The notes below the pieces were generated by a model, which did no database searches, was not told where the DNA came from, and saw only the letters and a list, made by a program, of their open reading frames with translations. Both the position numbers and the translations under genes were made by a program. This document shows, piece after piece, positions 22,529 to 32,245 of a DNA stretch of 64,000 nt. The DNA comes from Astragalus membranaceus (Eukaryota; Streptophyta; Magnoliopsida; Fabales; Fabaceae): contig CM076848.1 of assembly GCA_039519185.1 (NCBI GenBank), positions 53,966,778-54,030,777 of the forward strand, written 5' to 3'. Within the stretch, counting starts at the first letter, position 1. The number at the start of each line of letters is the position of its first letter.

Positions 22529-23480
22529 TTATGGTAACTATACCTAGAAAACATCAATATTAACAGTTAGAAAAAAATGGTAAATGTCAAGTTAGTTCTA
22601 AACTCATGTTAGCAAATCCAACAAGATAATTTGGAAGCTCAAAAGAACAAGGCTCAAAGGAAGGATCAAAATTCCAGAAAAGTACCAAGATCTTCAAATG
22701 GTAAACAAGAAATAAATAAAATTCAATCAATTTAGCAGCAGCTCCATTCCAGTGCCATATATTTTTCTTTACAAGGTTCAATACAACAGTAAATTTGTCA
22801 TGATGTATAGTTGAACTAGGTGTCAACATGATCTTTGGGGTTGAAAGAAAGAAACTGTTTTTCAATGTGGAATCTCATGCTTAAGTGTAAAATAACCATT
22901 AAAACGTAAAGGTCATGAACTCCATCTCAGATAATTTGTCATCATATTCATATCTATCTGAAACTTAAATAAGAAAATAAAAATCCTACAGCCAAAGGCA
23001 ACCATGAAAAGCATAGAGTTTGAAATCAGTTATTATCAAACTGAATATCAATTTAGAATCAATAATCATTAGAAACACCAAAGACAACAATACTGTATCT
23101 ATATAAACACAGTAATAGTAGATATTCCATTTGATTTCAACAAATTGTATTCAGAAACATAAACTAGATAGAATCAAAACATTGCAACTTAACCCTTTGA
23201 CTCTAAAGTAAAGATTAGAGTTGAAAATACCTTTTATAACAGAAAGGGCAAGTAATCATAAAATTATAAACTTTCATCAAATTTAGAAGGAAGATCAAAT
23301 TACCTAGCCAGTTGAGATATAACAATAGAAAGTGGAAGGTTGTTACATTACATACCAGCAAGGGCAATAGAGACACCGTTAAAGGACCACACAGAGGTAG
23401 TAGGAGGAGGAGGAGGAAGTTCTTGCTTCCAAGTTTTCAACGGTATTGGAATTGGTTGAACATGAAGCATATTAATTGAA
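22491..23480 (-). promoter_or_regulatory. 5' leader of the ABC1 kinase gene: leader exon, 812-bp intron and 55-codon uORF
   Basis: A donor CTG|GTATGT at 23355 and an acceptor TTTCTAG at 22544-22550 define a leader intron of 812 bp (22544-23355). The leader exon has an ATG at 23470. After splicing this gives a 55-codon uORF with a PPPPP stretch that ends at 22491-22493, overlapping the main ATG (22528) in another frame. The intron and uORF are predictions; the transcription start is not visible. If the start lies to the left of 23470 on the map (downstream of this ATG), the uORF disappears. Confidence 0.55.
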
Positions 23481-23667
23481 TGATTTTCTTAATGTTTTCT
23501 TTAAATTTCGGTATAAAAACGACAAAAGGTGAAGTGGGATGTTCGACTGGCACCATTCAGAAGGTTTGTTGCGTGTGTGGGTTTCTTTGAACCGCATGTC
23601 TTTAGTTCTTCGGTTCGGTGAATCAAACGTATGGTACTCTTTAGACAAATAATATCCGATAAAATTA

Positions 23668-23919
23668 GACTAATGTTATTTAGCTAAAACATTATAACGT
23701 CAAAAACTAAGATACATTACGACATCAATTAATTAAGTTTTATAGGTCATTAACTAACTTGCTTTTTCACAGTTTTCTAGTTTTCACAGTTTTTAGTTTT
23801 GGATTAGAAAACTGTGAAAAATCAAGTTGGTTAATGGCTTATAAAACTTGGTTAATTGGTGTTGTAACTTGGTTTTTAGCTATTTTTAACTGCAATATTT
23901 TGGCTAAATAACGTTACTC
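23668..23919. mobile_element. Short TIR element (252 bp), probable MITE
   Basis: Imperfect inverted termini (GACTAATGTTATTTAGC and GCTAAATAACGTTACTC) with long internal inverted segments around TTTCACAGTTTTCTAG / CTAGAAAACTGTGAAA. An 8-bp duplication TAAAATTA flanks it (23660-23667 and 23920-23927), which would fit hAT, or Mutator if one base has changed. Confidence 0.75.
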
Positions 23920-23927
23920 TAAAATTA

Positions 23928-24509
23928 AAAGGATTAAAGTTTATCACCTAAGCATAAGATTTTGCATTTTATATCAACAAAAATAACCTTATTTTTCTCT
24001 ACTTAAATTAAATGGCAAATAAGCATCACACAAAATCTAGAGAAACTAATTCACTCATGTCGTTGAAATTGTCGAGGCATAGTGAGAGACCAAAAAATCC
24101 GCTTAATTGCATTTTTGGCCAATCAACTATCTTAGTTCTATAATTTTGGCCTCTCTTTTTTTAGTGGAGTGAATTAGTTTCTTTAGGTTTTTAGACAGTC
24201 CCATTTTAGTCTCTAGATTTGAACAATTGTTTTGTTTTGGTCCTCCATAATCTAATTGCAATTGTGATATTGTGTAATTTTAGCTAGAAGTTTCATCCTC
24301 TAGAAATACCCACATGTAAAACATTATTATTTATGATTAAAAATTAAACAACAATAGGATGGAGGGTCAAAATTGCACAATTGCAAATTTCTAGAGTATT
24401 TATTTTGGTCAAGAATTTCTAGAGGATTCATTTTGTGCAATTGAAACTTGATGGGCCAAATTTGCTTAATCACGATGCCTTGATGAGTCCAATAAAAATT
24501 GGGATTCTG
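23928..24509. other. AT-rich intergenic DNA with repeat fragments
   Basis: No gene. The pair CTAGAGAAACTAATTCAC (24037) and GTGAATTAGTTTCTTTAG (near 24169-24186) forms an inverted repeat of about 150 bp that may be another MITE, with no target duplication verified. Phrases such as AAAATTGCACAATTGCAA recur here, near 25570 and near 62850-62990, so a dispersed repeat is likely. Confidence 0.4.
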
Positions 24510-25548
24510 TTTTTTATACCCACACTTAGACACTATACTCCTACAATTTTATTTTATTCCCATTTTATCCCTTAGCAAAAAAGCAAAACGGATTTATCAT
24601 TTTAATAGATAAATCCGGTTTGCATTTTTTTATATCGGATTTATCTATTAAAATGATAAATTCGTTTCTCAATATTTATTAACAAAATTAAATTCGTTTC
24701 TCAATATTTATTAACAAAATGTATTCATCATTTTAATAGATAAATCCGGTTTGTATTTTTTAAAATTGAATTTATCTATTAAAATGATAAATGTGTTTCA
24801 TATTAAAATATAAAATTTATTTTGTTTAGAAAAGGGGGGAGAACAACAACTAAAAATTTAAAATATATTATAAAAACACCACTAAAATCCGTTATAGAAT
24901 CAAAACTAGTCTAAAAATTATAAAAACAACACTAAAAACTTAATAAAATGAAAAGAAGGTTATGCAAAAAAAATTAGATTTTTTGGAGATTATTAAAAAT
25001 TTTAAAATAATAAAAGATAATAAACGATGGAAATTGAAATTTTGAGCCTCGAAATACCCTAAGAAGACCCTTCTAAGGGAGTAATGAGCCCATTTTTTCT
25101 GGATTTTTTGGATGTGGTTTTGGAACAATCGATGTAGGTTTCTCGAAAACCAATTTTTTTGGTTAGATTATCTAGGCGGCGTACAACATCTTCACGTGTA
25201 ACGAATATCTACTCACTGAATAGAACCAAAATATCACCGATATCCATATTTATTTATTTATTTAAAAAAAAAAAACTTTTTAACAGATTTATTTATTTTA
25301 TTTTGAAAAACGGGTTTATCTATTTAATAGATAAATCCAGTTTTGAAAATTGCAAACCAGATTTATTTAAATAGATAAATCTGGTTTGCAATTTTCGAAA
25401 CCATATTTATCTATAAATCCACTTTCAATTTTTTTAATACAACGGATTTATCCTAAAAATAGATAAATCCGTTTTACATTTTTAAGGGGTAAAATAGGGA
25501 TAAATTATTTTTGTGGGGGTATGTGTCAAATGGTGGGGGTATAAAAAA
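24510..25548. mobile_element. Palindrome-rich foldback element, copy 1 (about 1.04 kb)
   Basis: The left end TTTTTTATACCC...CCCATTTTATCCCTTA is matched in inverse at the right end (TAAGGGGTAAAATAGGG...GGGTATAAAAAA). Both flanks of the interior carry many short palindromes built from GGATTTATCTATT and its inverse. The centre (about 24840-25240) is unique and has clear homology, inverted, to the centre of 41371-42587. No ORF or domain was recognised. The target duplication is not resolved. Confidence 0.75.
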
Positions 25549-26062
25549 TATTATCCTTAAAATTGGGGAGACAAAATAGCACAATTGCAATATCTAAAGA
25601 CCAAAAGTTCAGTTAACCCAGTTTATAATGAACTCCGTGTAAGATTTAACACTTTTCTTGGTTTTAAATTCTCGATATTCAAAATCTTATTTTTATTGCT
25701 TATCGAAAAAAATCTTATTTTTATTTTTATTCTTTTGACAAAAATATTATTTTAATTTTTTTTAAAAAATATACGTTTATGTTAACAAAGTTCTGAATAT
25801 AATATGAAAAAAAATTATGAATATGATATGTGATAAAATTTGACAATAACTTAATGATATACTTATTAGCTAAAGAATAATTCAATAATATAAGACTAAT
25901 TATGATGAAATATAGGAGTAGTTAGTTAGCAGCTGCTATAAGTAAGCTATAATAAGTGAAACATAAAAGTAATGTTGCATCGCGAAAATTAATAAATATA
26001 TATTTAAGAATAGATCTCCATCCTCTTTTAATATATTGTCCTAACAATTCTTATCTTCTTTT
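25549..26062. other. AT-rich intergenic DNA
   Basis: I see no gene or element here apart from the 14-bp LINE target duplication TCTTATCTTCTTTT at 26049-26062. Confidence 0.5.
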
Positions 26063-26771
26063 ATTTTTCACTCTGGTTAGCAATTAATATTCACTCTGGT
26101 TGCTTTGATTTTATTTGTATTCAAGAAACTAAGAGGAAGGTGGTGGTGGGGGTGTTATGGGGTGCAAAGCCGTTTAAATTTATTTTTCATCCGTCGACAG
26201 GCCTTTCAGGTGGTCTATATATTGTGCTCTTGGGTTGAAAGGGGTTGGTCTGTCTCTTCTACATTTAATGGTGAAGGTTTTTTGAGAGTTAGTATTTCTT
26301 TCCAATCTAACTTGGTTCATGTCATCAATGTTTATGCTCCATGCTCGATAGTGGCAAAGAGAAGGTTGTGGAATGATTTGATAATGCTTAAACAATCCAT
26401 TGGTGAGGGGGAATGGTGTCTTGTTGGGGACTTTAATGCGGTTTCTAGTGTGGAGGAGCAACAGGGGAGAAGTGGCGATAGTTCTTATATAGAGATCTCT
26501 GATTTCAACAACTTATAGCAACCATGGATTTGATTGATGTTTCGGTATCAGATAGTAGATTCTCTTGGTATAGCTCGGATGGTATTTCTATGAGTCGTCT
26601 GGATAGGTTCCTTGTCTCCGAGGGTTTAATTGATTTGTGGGGTATATCCGGGCAATGGATTGGTAAGCGTGACATATCCGATCACAATCCTATTTGGCTC
26701 ATTCCTCTTGCAAAAGATTGGGGGCCAAAGCCTTTCCGGGTCTTCAAGGCTTGGTATGATCATGCTGATTT
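26063..26771 (+). pseudogene. 5'-truncated LINE, endonuclease part (split by the CACTA element)
   Basis: The LINE begins directly after the duplication TCTTATCTTCTTTT (26049-26062, repeated at 35259-35272), so the copy is 5'-truncated. Translated pieces match the apurinic endonuclease domain of plant L1-type ORF2: FICIQETKR, VHVINVYAPCS, WCLVGDFNAV, SRLDRFLVSEGL and KRDISDHNPIW. Frameshifts occur near 26215 and 26515 and there is a stop at 26516-26518. The reading frame continues across the CACTA insertion into 32249 and beyond. Confidence 0.85.
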
Positions 26772-26794
26772 CACTAATGGAAAAAGGGCATTTC

Positions 26795-27090
26795 ATATCG
26801 GTTAAAATTGACATTTCATATCGGTTCCTGAACCGATGCCGAAAAAGGAGATATAAAAAATAGGTACATTTCATATCGGTTTCTGAACCGTTATGAAAAG
26901 TTGTTTTATATCGGTTGCACCTAGAACCGTTATGAAAAGTCTGTTTTTATCAAATATAAGCGTATTTTTGACATCGGTTTTTTGTTGGAACCGATATAAA
27001 AAGTACTTTTAACATCGGTTATCCAGAGGAACCGATATAAAAAGTACTTTTAACATCGGTTATCTAGAGGAACCGATATTAAAAGTGGAG
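26795..27090. repeat. CACTA left subterminal repeats
   Basis: About seven units combine CATATCGGTT or ACATCGGTT with a following GAACCGATAT or GAACCGTTATG, each able to fold. These are the presumed transposase-binding sites. Confidence 0.8.
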
Positions 27091-27744
27091 TTTTTGTTTT
27101 AAAAAAAAACGTGTTTCTGATCGGCATACATGAGACAAGACTATATATTGTATAAACTCAAATATTCATATAATTAAAAAATGAAACATCACAATCTCAA
27201 GTACATATTACAAAATCTTTGGCACAACATCAATTGTTTTTCATAAAAAATGTTTTACATGATGGTGCCTGACGTACATAGTCATAACATATTACCAAAA
27301 CTATCCAAAAAATTACTTCTAACATAAACTAAGCAAAACTATCATAATGAACAAAAATTACATTTCATTAAAAATTACATTTCAAAATGAACAAAAATTA
27401 AAGCAGAGTACTACACTAAACAAAAGTTTCAAATTTTCTAGTATGTCCCAAAATCCTTTCTCTCAGTGCCATCATAAGTTGCATGTCCAAAGTTTTCTCA
27501 AATGTTATCTGCAAAAATATTCACATTCAAACAAAAGATAGTTCAAGACAGAGAAATGGAAATAAAGGCATCGCAGTACAAAATCAAGTCAAAAGTCTGA
27601 ACAAAGTACAATTCTGAGTCTGTAATGCTGCAGCAACTGATGACCAGGTCAGTGGCACATTTTAAAGCAATGTCCATTCATGAATTCTTCAAAAAATTTA
27701 CAAGCTATTCACAGATATTCAAATGGTAATTGGTAACTTTAACC
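27091..27744. other. CACTA interior, left part
   Basis: AT-rich sequence without a recognisable coding region. It may be degenerate interior of the CACTA element. Confidence 0.4.
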
Positions 27745-28048
27745 TAGGGATGTCAAAACGGGCGGCCCGGCCCAGCCCGTTAAGCGTTATGCCCCCGAAA
27801 AATCGGGCGGCCCGGGCCGGCCCGTTAACAGAACGCGGGCGCAAAATTCATGCCCTGCCCGCAAAGTGGCTGGCTGGCCCGTCAATTTACACTGAATTTT
27901 AAAAAAAAAAAAAAACACTAACGGGCGGTTTGTCCCGCCACAGTGTTTAGCCCGCGGGCTGGCGGGCATCAATACCGTAGCCCTGCCCGCCTTTTTTTGG
28001 TGGGCCAACAGGCCGGCCCGGCGGGCCAAGCCCATTTTGACATCCCTA
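27745..28048. mobile_element. GC-rich hAT-like MITE (304 bp) nested in the CACTA element
   Basis: The termini are TAGGGATGTCAAAA and TTTTGACATCCCTA, perfect inverse copies. An 8-bp duplication CTTTAACC flanks it (27737-27744 and 28049-28056), typical of hAT. The interior is rich in GGGCGGCCCGG / GGCCGGCCCG, very unlike its AT-rich surroundings. Confidence 0.92.
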
Positions 28049-28510
28049 CTTTAACCTACCAACAAAACCATGAGAATGAGAAGAACAATACAAAGAGAAC
28101 AAGAAAGCTGCATAATTGAATATATCACAATAGAACTATCCACATGCAGTCAAAAGGAATATGAAATGAGAAAGTAAAGGATAATGAAAATTGGTATAGG
28201 TAACCACAATGCCTTATTAACTGATTGATCCAGTTTTTGAAAATTGGTACAACTTAGGCTCTCATATTATTAGTATAGATTAGATTAGATTGATCCAGTT
28301 TTTGATAATTCAGATAACAATAGAATTCAGATAACAATTCCAGAACCTTAATCTAATCTAATCTATTTGAAAATAAAACTACCAGAAAACAAAAATGTGA
28401 GAAAGGAACACAACAATAGAATCTGGTGATTATAAGAAAGCATCTGGTGATTAAGACCAAAAAATGTTTCTTCCATCCATGATCTAACCTAATAAAGTAT
28501 ATAAATAATA
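28049..28510. other. CACTA interior between two nested elements
   Basis: No gene is seen. The short repeats GATTGATCCAGTTTTTGA and AATCTAATCTA occur. Confidence 0.4.
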
Positions 28511-29772
28511 GGCTAAATAGCACTTTTGGTCCTTTATATTTGCTCCGGATTTCACTTTGGTCATTTATCTTTTTTTTGGTCCGTTTTGGTCCCTCATGTT
28601 TCATTTTTGCTTCATTTTGGTCACTGACGTTAGTTTTGACTAACGGACGCCACGCTGGCAGTTAACTGCTGACGTGGCGTCCGTTATTCATTAATGACGT
28701 GACATTCATTAAACAATTAAAATGAAACAAATAATAAAACATTTATCTAAAATGAAACAAATAATTAAAATTAAAAACCCAATCCTCATCACTGTCACCA
28801 CCGTAACCCAATCTTCAACCATCTTCAAGAACCCAATCTTCAGCCATCTTCAAGAAAAATCCAGAAACATAACCCACATCACCACCGTAACCCAATCCTC
28901 TCACTCTCCCTCTCCCATTTTCCATCTCCTTTCCTCTCTTTCTCTCTCGTTTTGCTGGAATCGTTCTTGGGTTTTGTGGTTTTCGATTTGTTCATTTGAC
29001 TTCGTCTTCTACCTCACTTCTTCTCCTAAAAAACTGTTTTCTGTTTCGTTTCAAACTGTTTTTTTTCGTTTTCATTTCAGATCCAAACTGTTTTTTTTCG
29101 TTTTCGTTTCAGATCCAAATTGTTTTTTTCGTTTTCGTTTCAGATCCTCCCACTTCGTTTTCTGTTTTCTTTCATTCATTTTCTTTGCTTATGGTTCGAA
29201 ATTGGTTCTTCGCTTAGACCTGAAGAGAAGAAGCAGATCTAAGGTTCGAAATTGTTGGGAATGAAACTCGAAACCCATTTACTATTGTTGCTGGAAATCG
29301 AAATGGTGTTGTTGTTCTTGGAAATCGAAACGATAGAAAAGAAATTGTTGGTGTTGTTCGGTTTGTATTGTTGCTGCAAACGTGATTCCTGCAAGATGGA
29401 AGATCAACAGATCTGGTCTCTGTGTTCCAGATGGAAGATGGAAGATGAACAGATCTGATTGCTGCAAACGTGTTTTTATTGTTTTTAATTATTTGTTAAA
29501 TTATGTTTTATGTTTTTAAAATTTAAATAACATAAAAAATGATGTGGTAATTATTTTAGAATTAAATAAAACATTTACATATCACGTCATTAATGAATTG
29601 AGGACGCCACGTCAGCAGTTAACTGTCAGCGTGGCGTCCGTTAGTCAAAACTAACGTGAGGGACCAAAATGAAACAAAAACGAAACATGAGGGACCAAAA
29701 CGGACCAAAAAAAGATAAATGACCAAAGTGAAACCTAGAGCAAACATAAAGGACCAAAAGTGCTATTTAGCC
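28511..29772. mobile_element. Mutator-like element with long TIRs (1262 bp) nested in the CACTA element
   Basis: Long inverted ends of nearly 200 bp begin GGCTAAATAGCACTTTTGG and finish with its inverse. The 9-bp duplication TAAATAATA flanks it (28502-28510 and 29773-29781). The interior (about 28780-29470) is not inverted and resembles a gene-like 5' region: CT-rich, with three tandem units ending TTTCGTTTCAGATCC. No transposase is present. It could be a Pack-MULE-like carrier of captured host sequence, which I could not identify. Confidence 0.9.
29036..29150 (+). repeat. Short tandem repeat, unit about 37 bp
   Basis: Three units of the type CAAACTGTTTTTTTTCG followed by TTTTCGTTTCAGATC stand head to tail. 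Each contains a pyrimidine run ending in CAG, i.e. a splice-acceptor-like sequence on the plus strand. Confidence 0.75.
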
Positions 29773-29781
29773 TAAATAATA

Positions 29782-31779
29782 TATTAATTGGATAGGAAGC
29801 AATAGAATCAACATAAATCTATATAAAAAATGAAGCAGGAACACAGATCTAAATGGTAGCTATAAGGATGTAAAGTTTACCAGATACTTTGATGTTTTAG
29901 CACGTTTAACGCATTCATAGCATCCATATGATATCTCTCCCCATCCTTTCCATCCGCCATGTAAGTAATGTATATAGCGCATGAGCAAAGGGATCTACTA
30001 TATCTTATAAAGATACACCATCACAGAATAATACAAATGCATACAAGGAAATCACAGACGATACATGCATTCTAAAGAGAATTATTCAGAAATGTACCTT
30101 TGGAACCAACATCTCTTTAGTCTTTTGTCCAACATGAAGGGAAATTTGTCTAAAGCATAAATCTGAAAGCAATAGCAACATGAGTTATGCAAGTTTGCCA
30201 ATTATAAGAGAAGCAAATGCAAAAGTAGTGCACCATATGTTTCACCCCCTAGAGCTGTCAGCAGCATAACCATATATAACTTCATTTTTGGCAACCAATA
30301 ATTAGCAAAAATATTTAACATTGGCAGAAACAAATTTACATAACACTGTTACAAATCTATAGAACTTAAAACTATTTGAAGCACATATAGGCCATTCATC
30401 AGGTTATGTTGTAACTTCTGCATGCTTTTACAGAGAAAATTACAACAAAACTTGAGGTCCTAACTGAGACCTTGTAAGGAGAGGAAGAGTATGGTCCTAA
30501 AATGCATACAAAGCACCCTAAGAAGGATTGTATAGTGGATCAAGCAGTCCCTCAGGAGACCTAGTGCAACATTAGTACTTAAAACTATTTGCCTCAGATT
30601 GTTTATTCATATACTATATGCAAGTCTATAAAGACCGGATTGTTTATGAGTTTTACCCGATTTCTTTTTTTGAATTGTTCTCAACCCTAAACACAGCCAA
30701 CATTCGACTAAATTTCATTCAACCAATAACAAAAGAAAAATGGCCAAAACTTATGTAGTACATCATAACCAAACTAAAGCTACAAAAAAGTTGTTTAAGA
30801 CTAACACTCATCACAGCTAAGTTCATAACATAATTCTATTCTTACATGAACATAATGATTTAAGGAAAAACTTATTCCCATCAATGTTGTAAACCATAAT
30901 TCATTTAGAAACTATTAACAAATGCATCTAATTGTAAATCAAGATACCATTGAAGGACTTGAAACACCAAACCGAGGAATTAAGTAAATCAATCATACCA
31001 AAACATAATCCAATCAGTGAAGCATTGTTAACTATTGCTTGAACGTTGGTCAAAAAATACAAAGCCATAGCATAATGCCCACCAACACCATATGAATTTC
31101 CAGTAGCAACCTTCATCATCAGGCACAAAGTAAGAGGATGAATATAAAAAAAATGGAAAGATAAAATGTAATGCAAACTTTGTCTTTTTCTGTCAAATTA
31201 TGGAATTTCCCCTACATAGTCATGGAGAGATGCGGTATCTACAGCATAATTTTGAGCTGGTGATGACAAACATAACCCATAAAGGGTGGCGCGGTCCCTC
31301 CCTGAACTTGAGCTTGAGCAATGCATACAAGGATTGGTCGCGGTTCACTACTCCGGCGCGGTGGTGCGACTTCCGGCATGGTGGTCGCCGGTGGAGGGTG
31401 TTTAGATCATAAAATTTCTTGAGGGCTTTGCAAGAGGGTGACGTGAGGATTATGAATATCAAACTCGTTTTTTGATTGGAGGTCTATGGTCGCCGGAAAA
31501 TGAAGGAGAAGGTTGCGGTTTGAGGTTCATAGATGTGTTTTCTTAGCTACAAAACAGTTACAATACTTGGAGAGAAGGAAGACGAAATCACACAAACCCT
31601 AAAAAACGAAAACGAAAACCCAAATTCGGTTCCCAATTCCCAAATCACACAAACCCTAAAAAACGAAATCAAGAAGATGGGCGATGGAAGGAAAAGGGAT
31701 ACCAAACTATCTCCCTCCGGTGAAGCCGCTCAGTGGTTTTGGTCGTGATCTTCTGTGGCCAATGGGAATGAGGGAATGC
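29782..31779. other. CACTA interior, right part
   Basis: Mostly AT-rich DNA. No transposase domain is seen. A direct repeat ATCACACAAACCCTAAAAAA occurs at about 31588 and 31643. A short GC-rich patch (31284-31400) may be captured host DNA; no product was recognised. Confidence 0.4.
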
Positions 31780-31990
31780 GAAGATGAGTGAGAGGGAGCG
31801 AATGGTGGAAGAGGGAAAGTATGCGCACGAATGGTGAGAGGGAGAGATGGTGGAAGAGATGCGAATGGTGAGATGCTAAACGGTGGTGGAAGAGATGAGG
31901 GAGGTGCGAACGGTGGTGGAAGAGATGAGGGAGAGTACTGAAAATGAGAGTGAGAGGGAGCGAATGGTGGAAGAGATGCGAACGAATTGC
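31780..31990 (+). repeat. GAATGGTGGAAGAGATG-type minisatellite
   Basis: Purine-rich units such as GAATGGTGGAAGAG and AACGGTGGTGGAAGAGATGA recur five or more times at irregular spacing inside the CACTA element. Confidence 0.7.
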
Positions 31991-32009
31991 AAAAGCCTAA
32001 TTTTTTTCG

Positions 32010-32215
32010 TTTCTATAACGGGTGGTTTTGTGACCCGTTATGGAAGCCTAAATTTTTGCACTTTCTATAACGGTTATGCAATGGAACCGATATGAAAGAT
32101 GGTTTTTGCACTTTCTATATCGGTTCCTATGGCAACCGATATAAAAATTGTAATTTTAATTACAAAACTGCCACCGCGACACTTTTAACATCAGGCCGTT
32201 TTAACCGATATAAAT
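32010..32215. repeat. CACTA right subterminal repeats
   Basis: Units CTATAACGG...CCGTTATGG and ATATCGGTTCC...AACCGATAT mirror the left subterminal zone. Confidence 0.78.
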
Positions 32216-32245
32216 GACAGTTATAAAATGCATTTTCCACTAGTG

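Larger units (their letters stand above)
26772..32245. mobile_element. CACTA (En/Spm-type) transposon, non-autonomous, 5474 bp
   Basis: The ends are CACTAATGG on the left and the inverse CCACTAGTG on the right, flanked by the 3-bp duplication TTT (26769-26771 and 32246-32248), as CACTA elements give. Subterminal zones (26795-27090 and 32010-32215) contain many copies of ATATCGGTT / AACCGATAT, often as short hairpins, resembling transposase-binding repeats of this superfamily. Removing the element restores the LINE frame. No transposase (TNPD/tnp2) domain was found. Interior elements are a hAT-like MITE (27745-28048) and a Mutator-like element (28511-29772). Confidence 0.92.

Noticed and set aside
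28722..29264. 180-codon Phe/Ser-rich frame
   Set aside because: It spans the TIR/interior border of the Mutator-like element and translates a T-rich repeat.
29880..29962. Possible short exon on the minus strand beginning MADGKDGERYHM
   Set aside because: A donor-like GT follows, but no partner exon or homology was found; too short to support.
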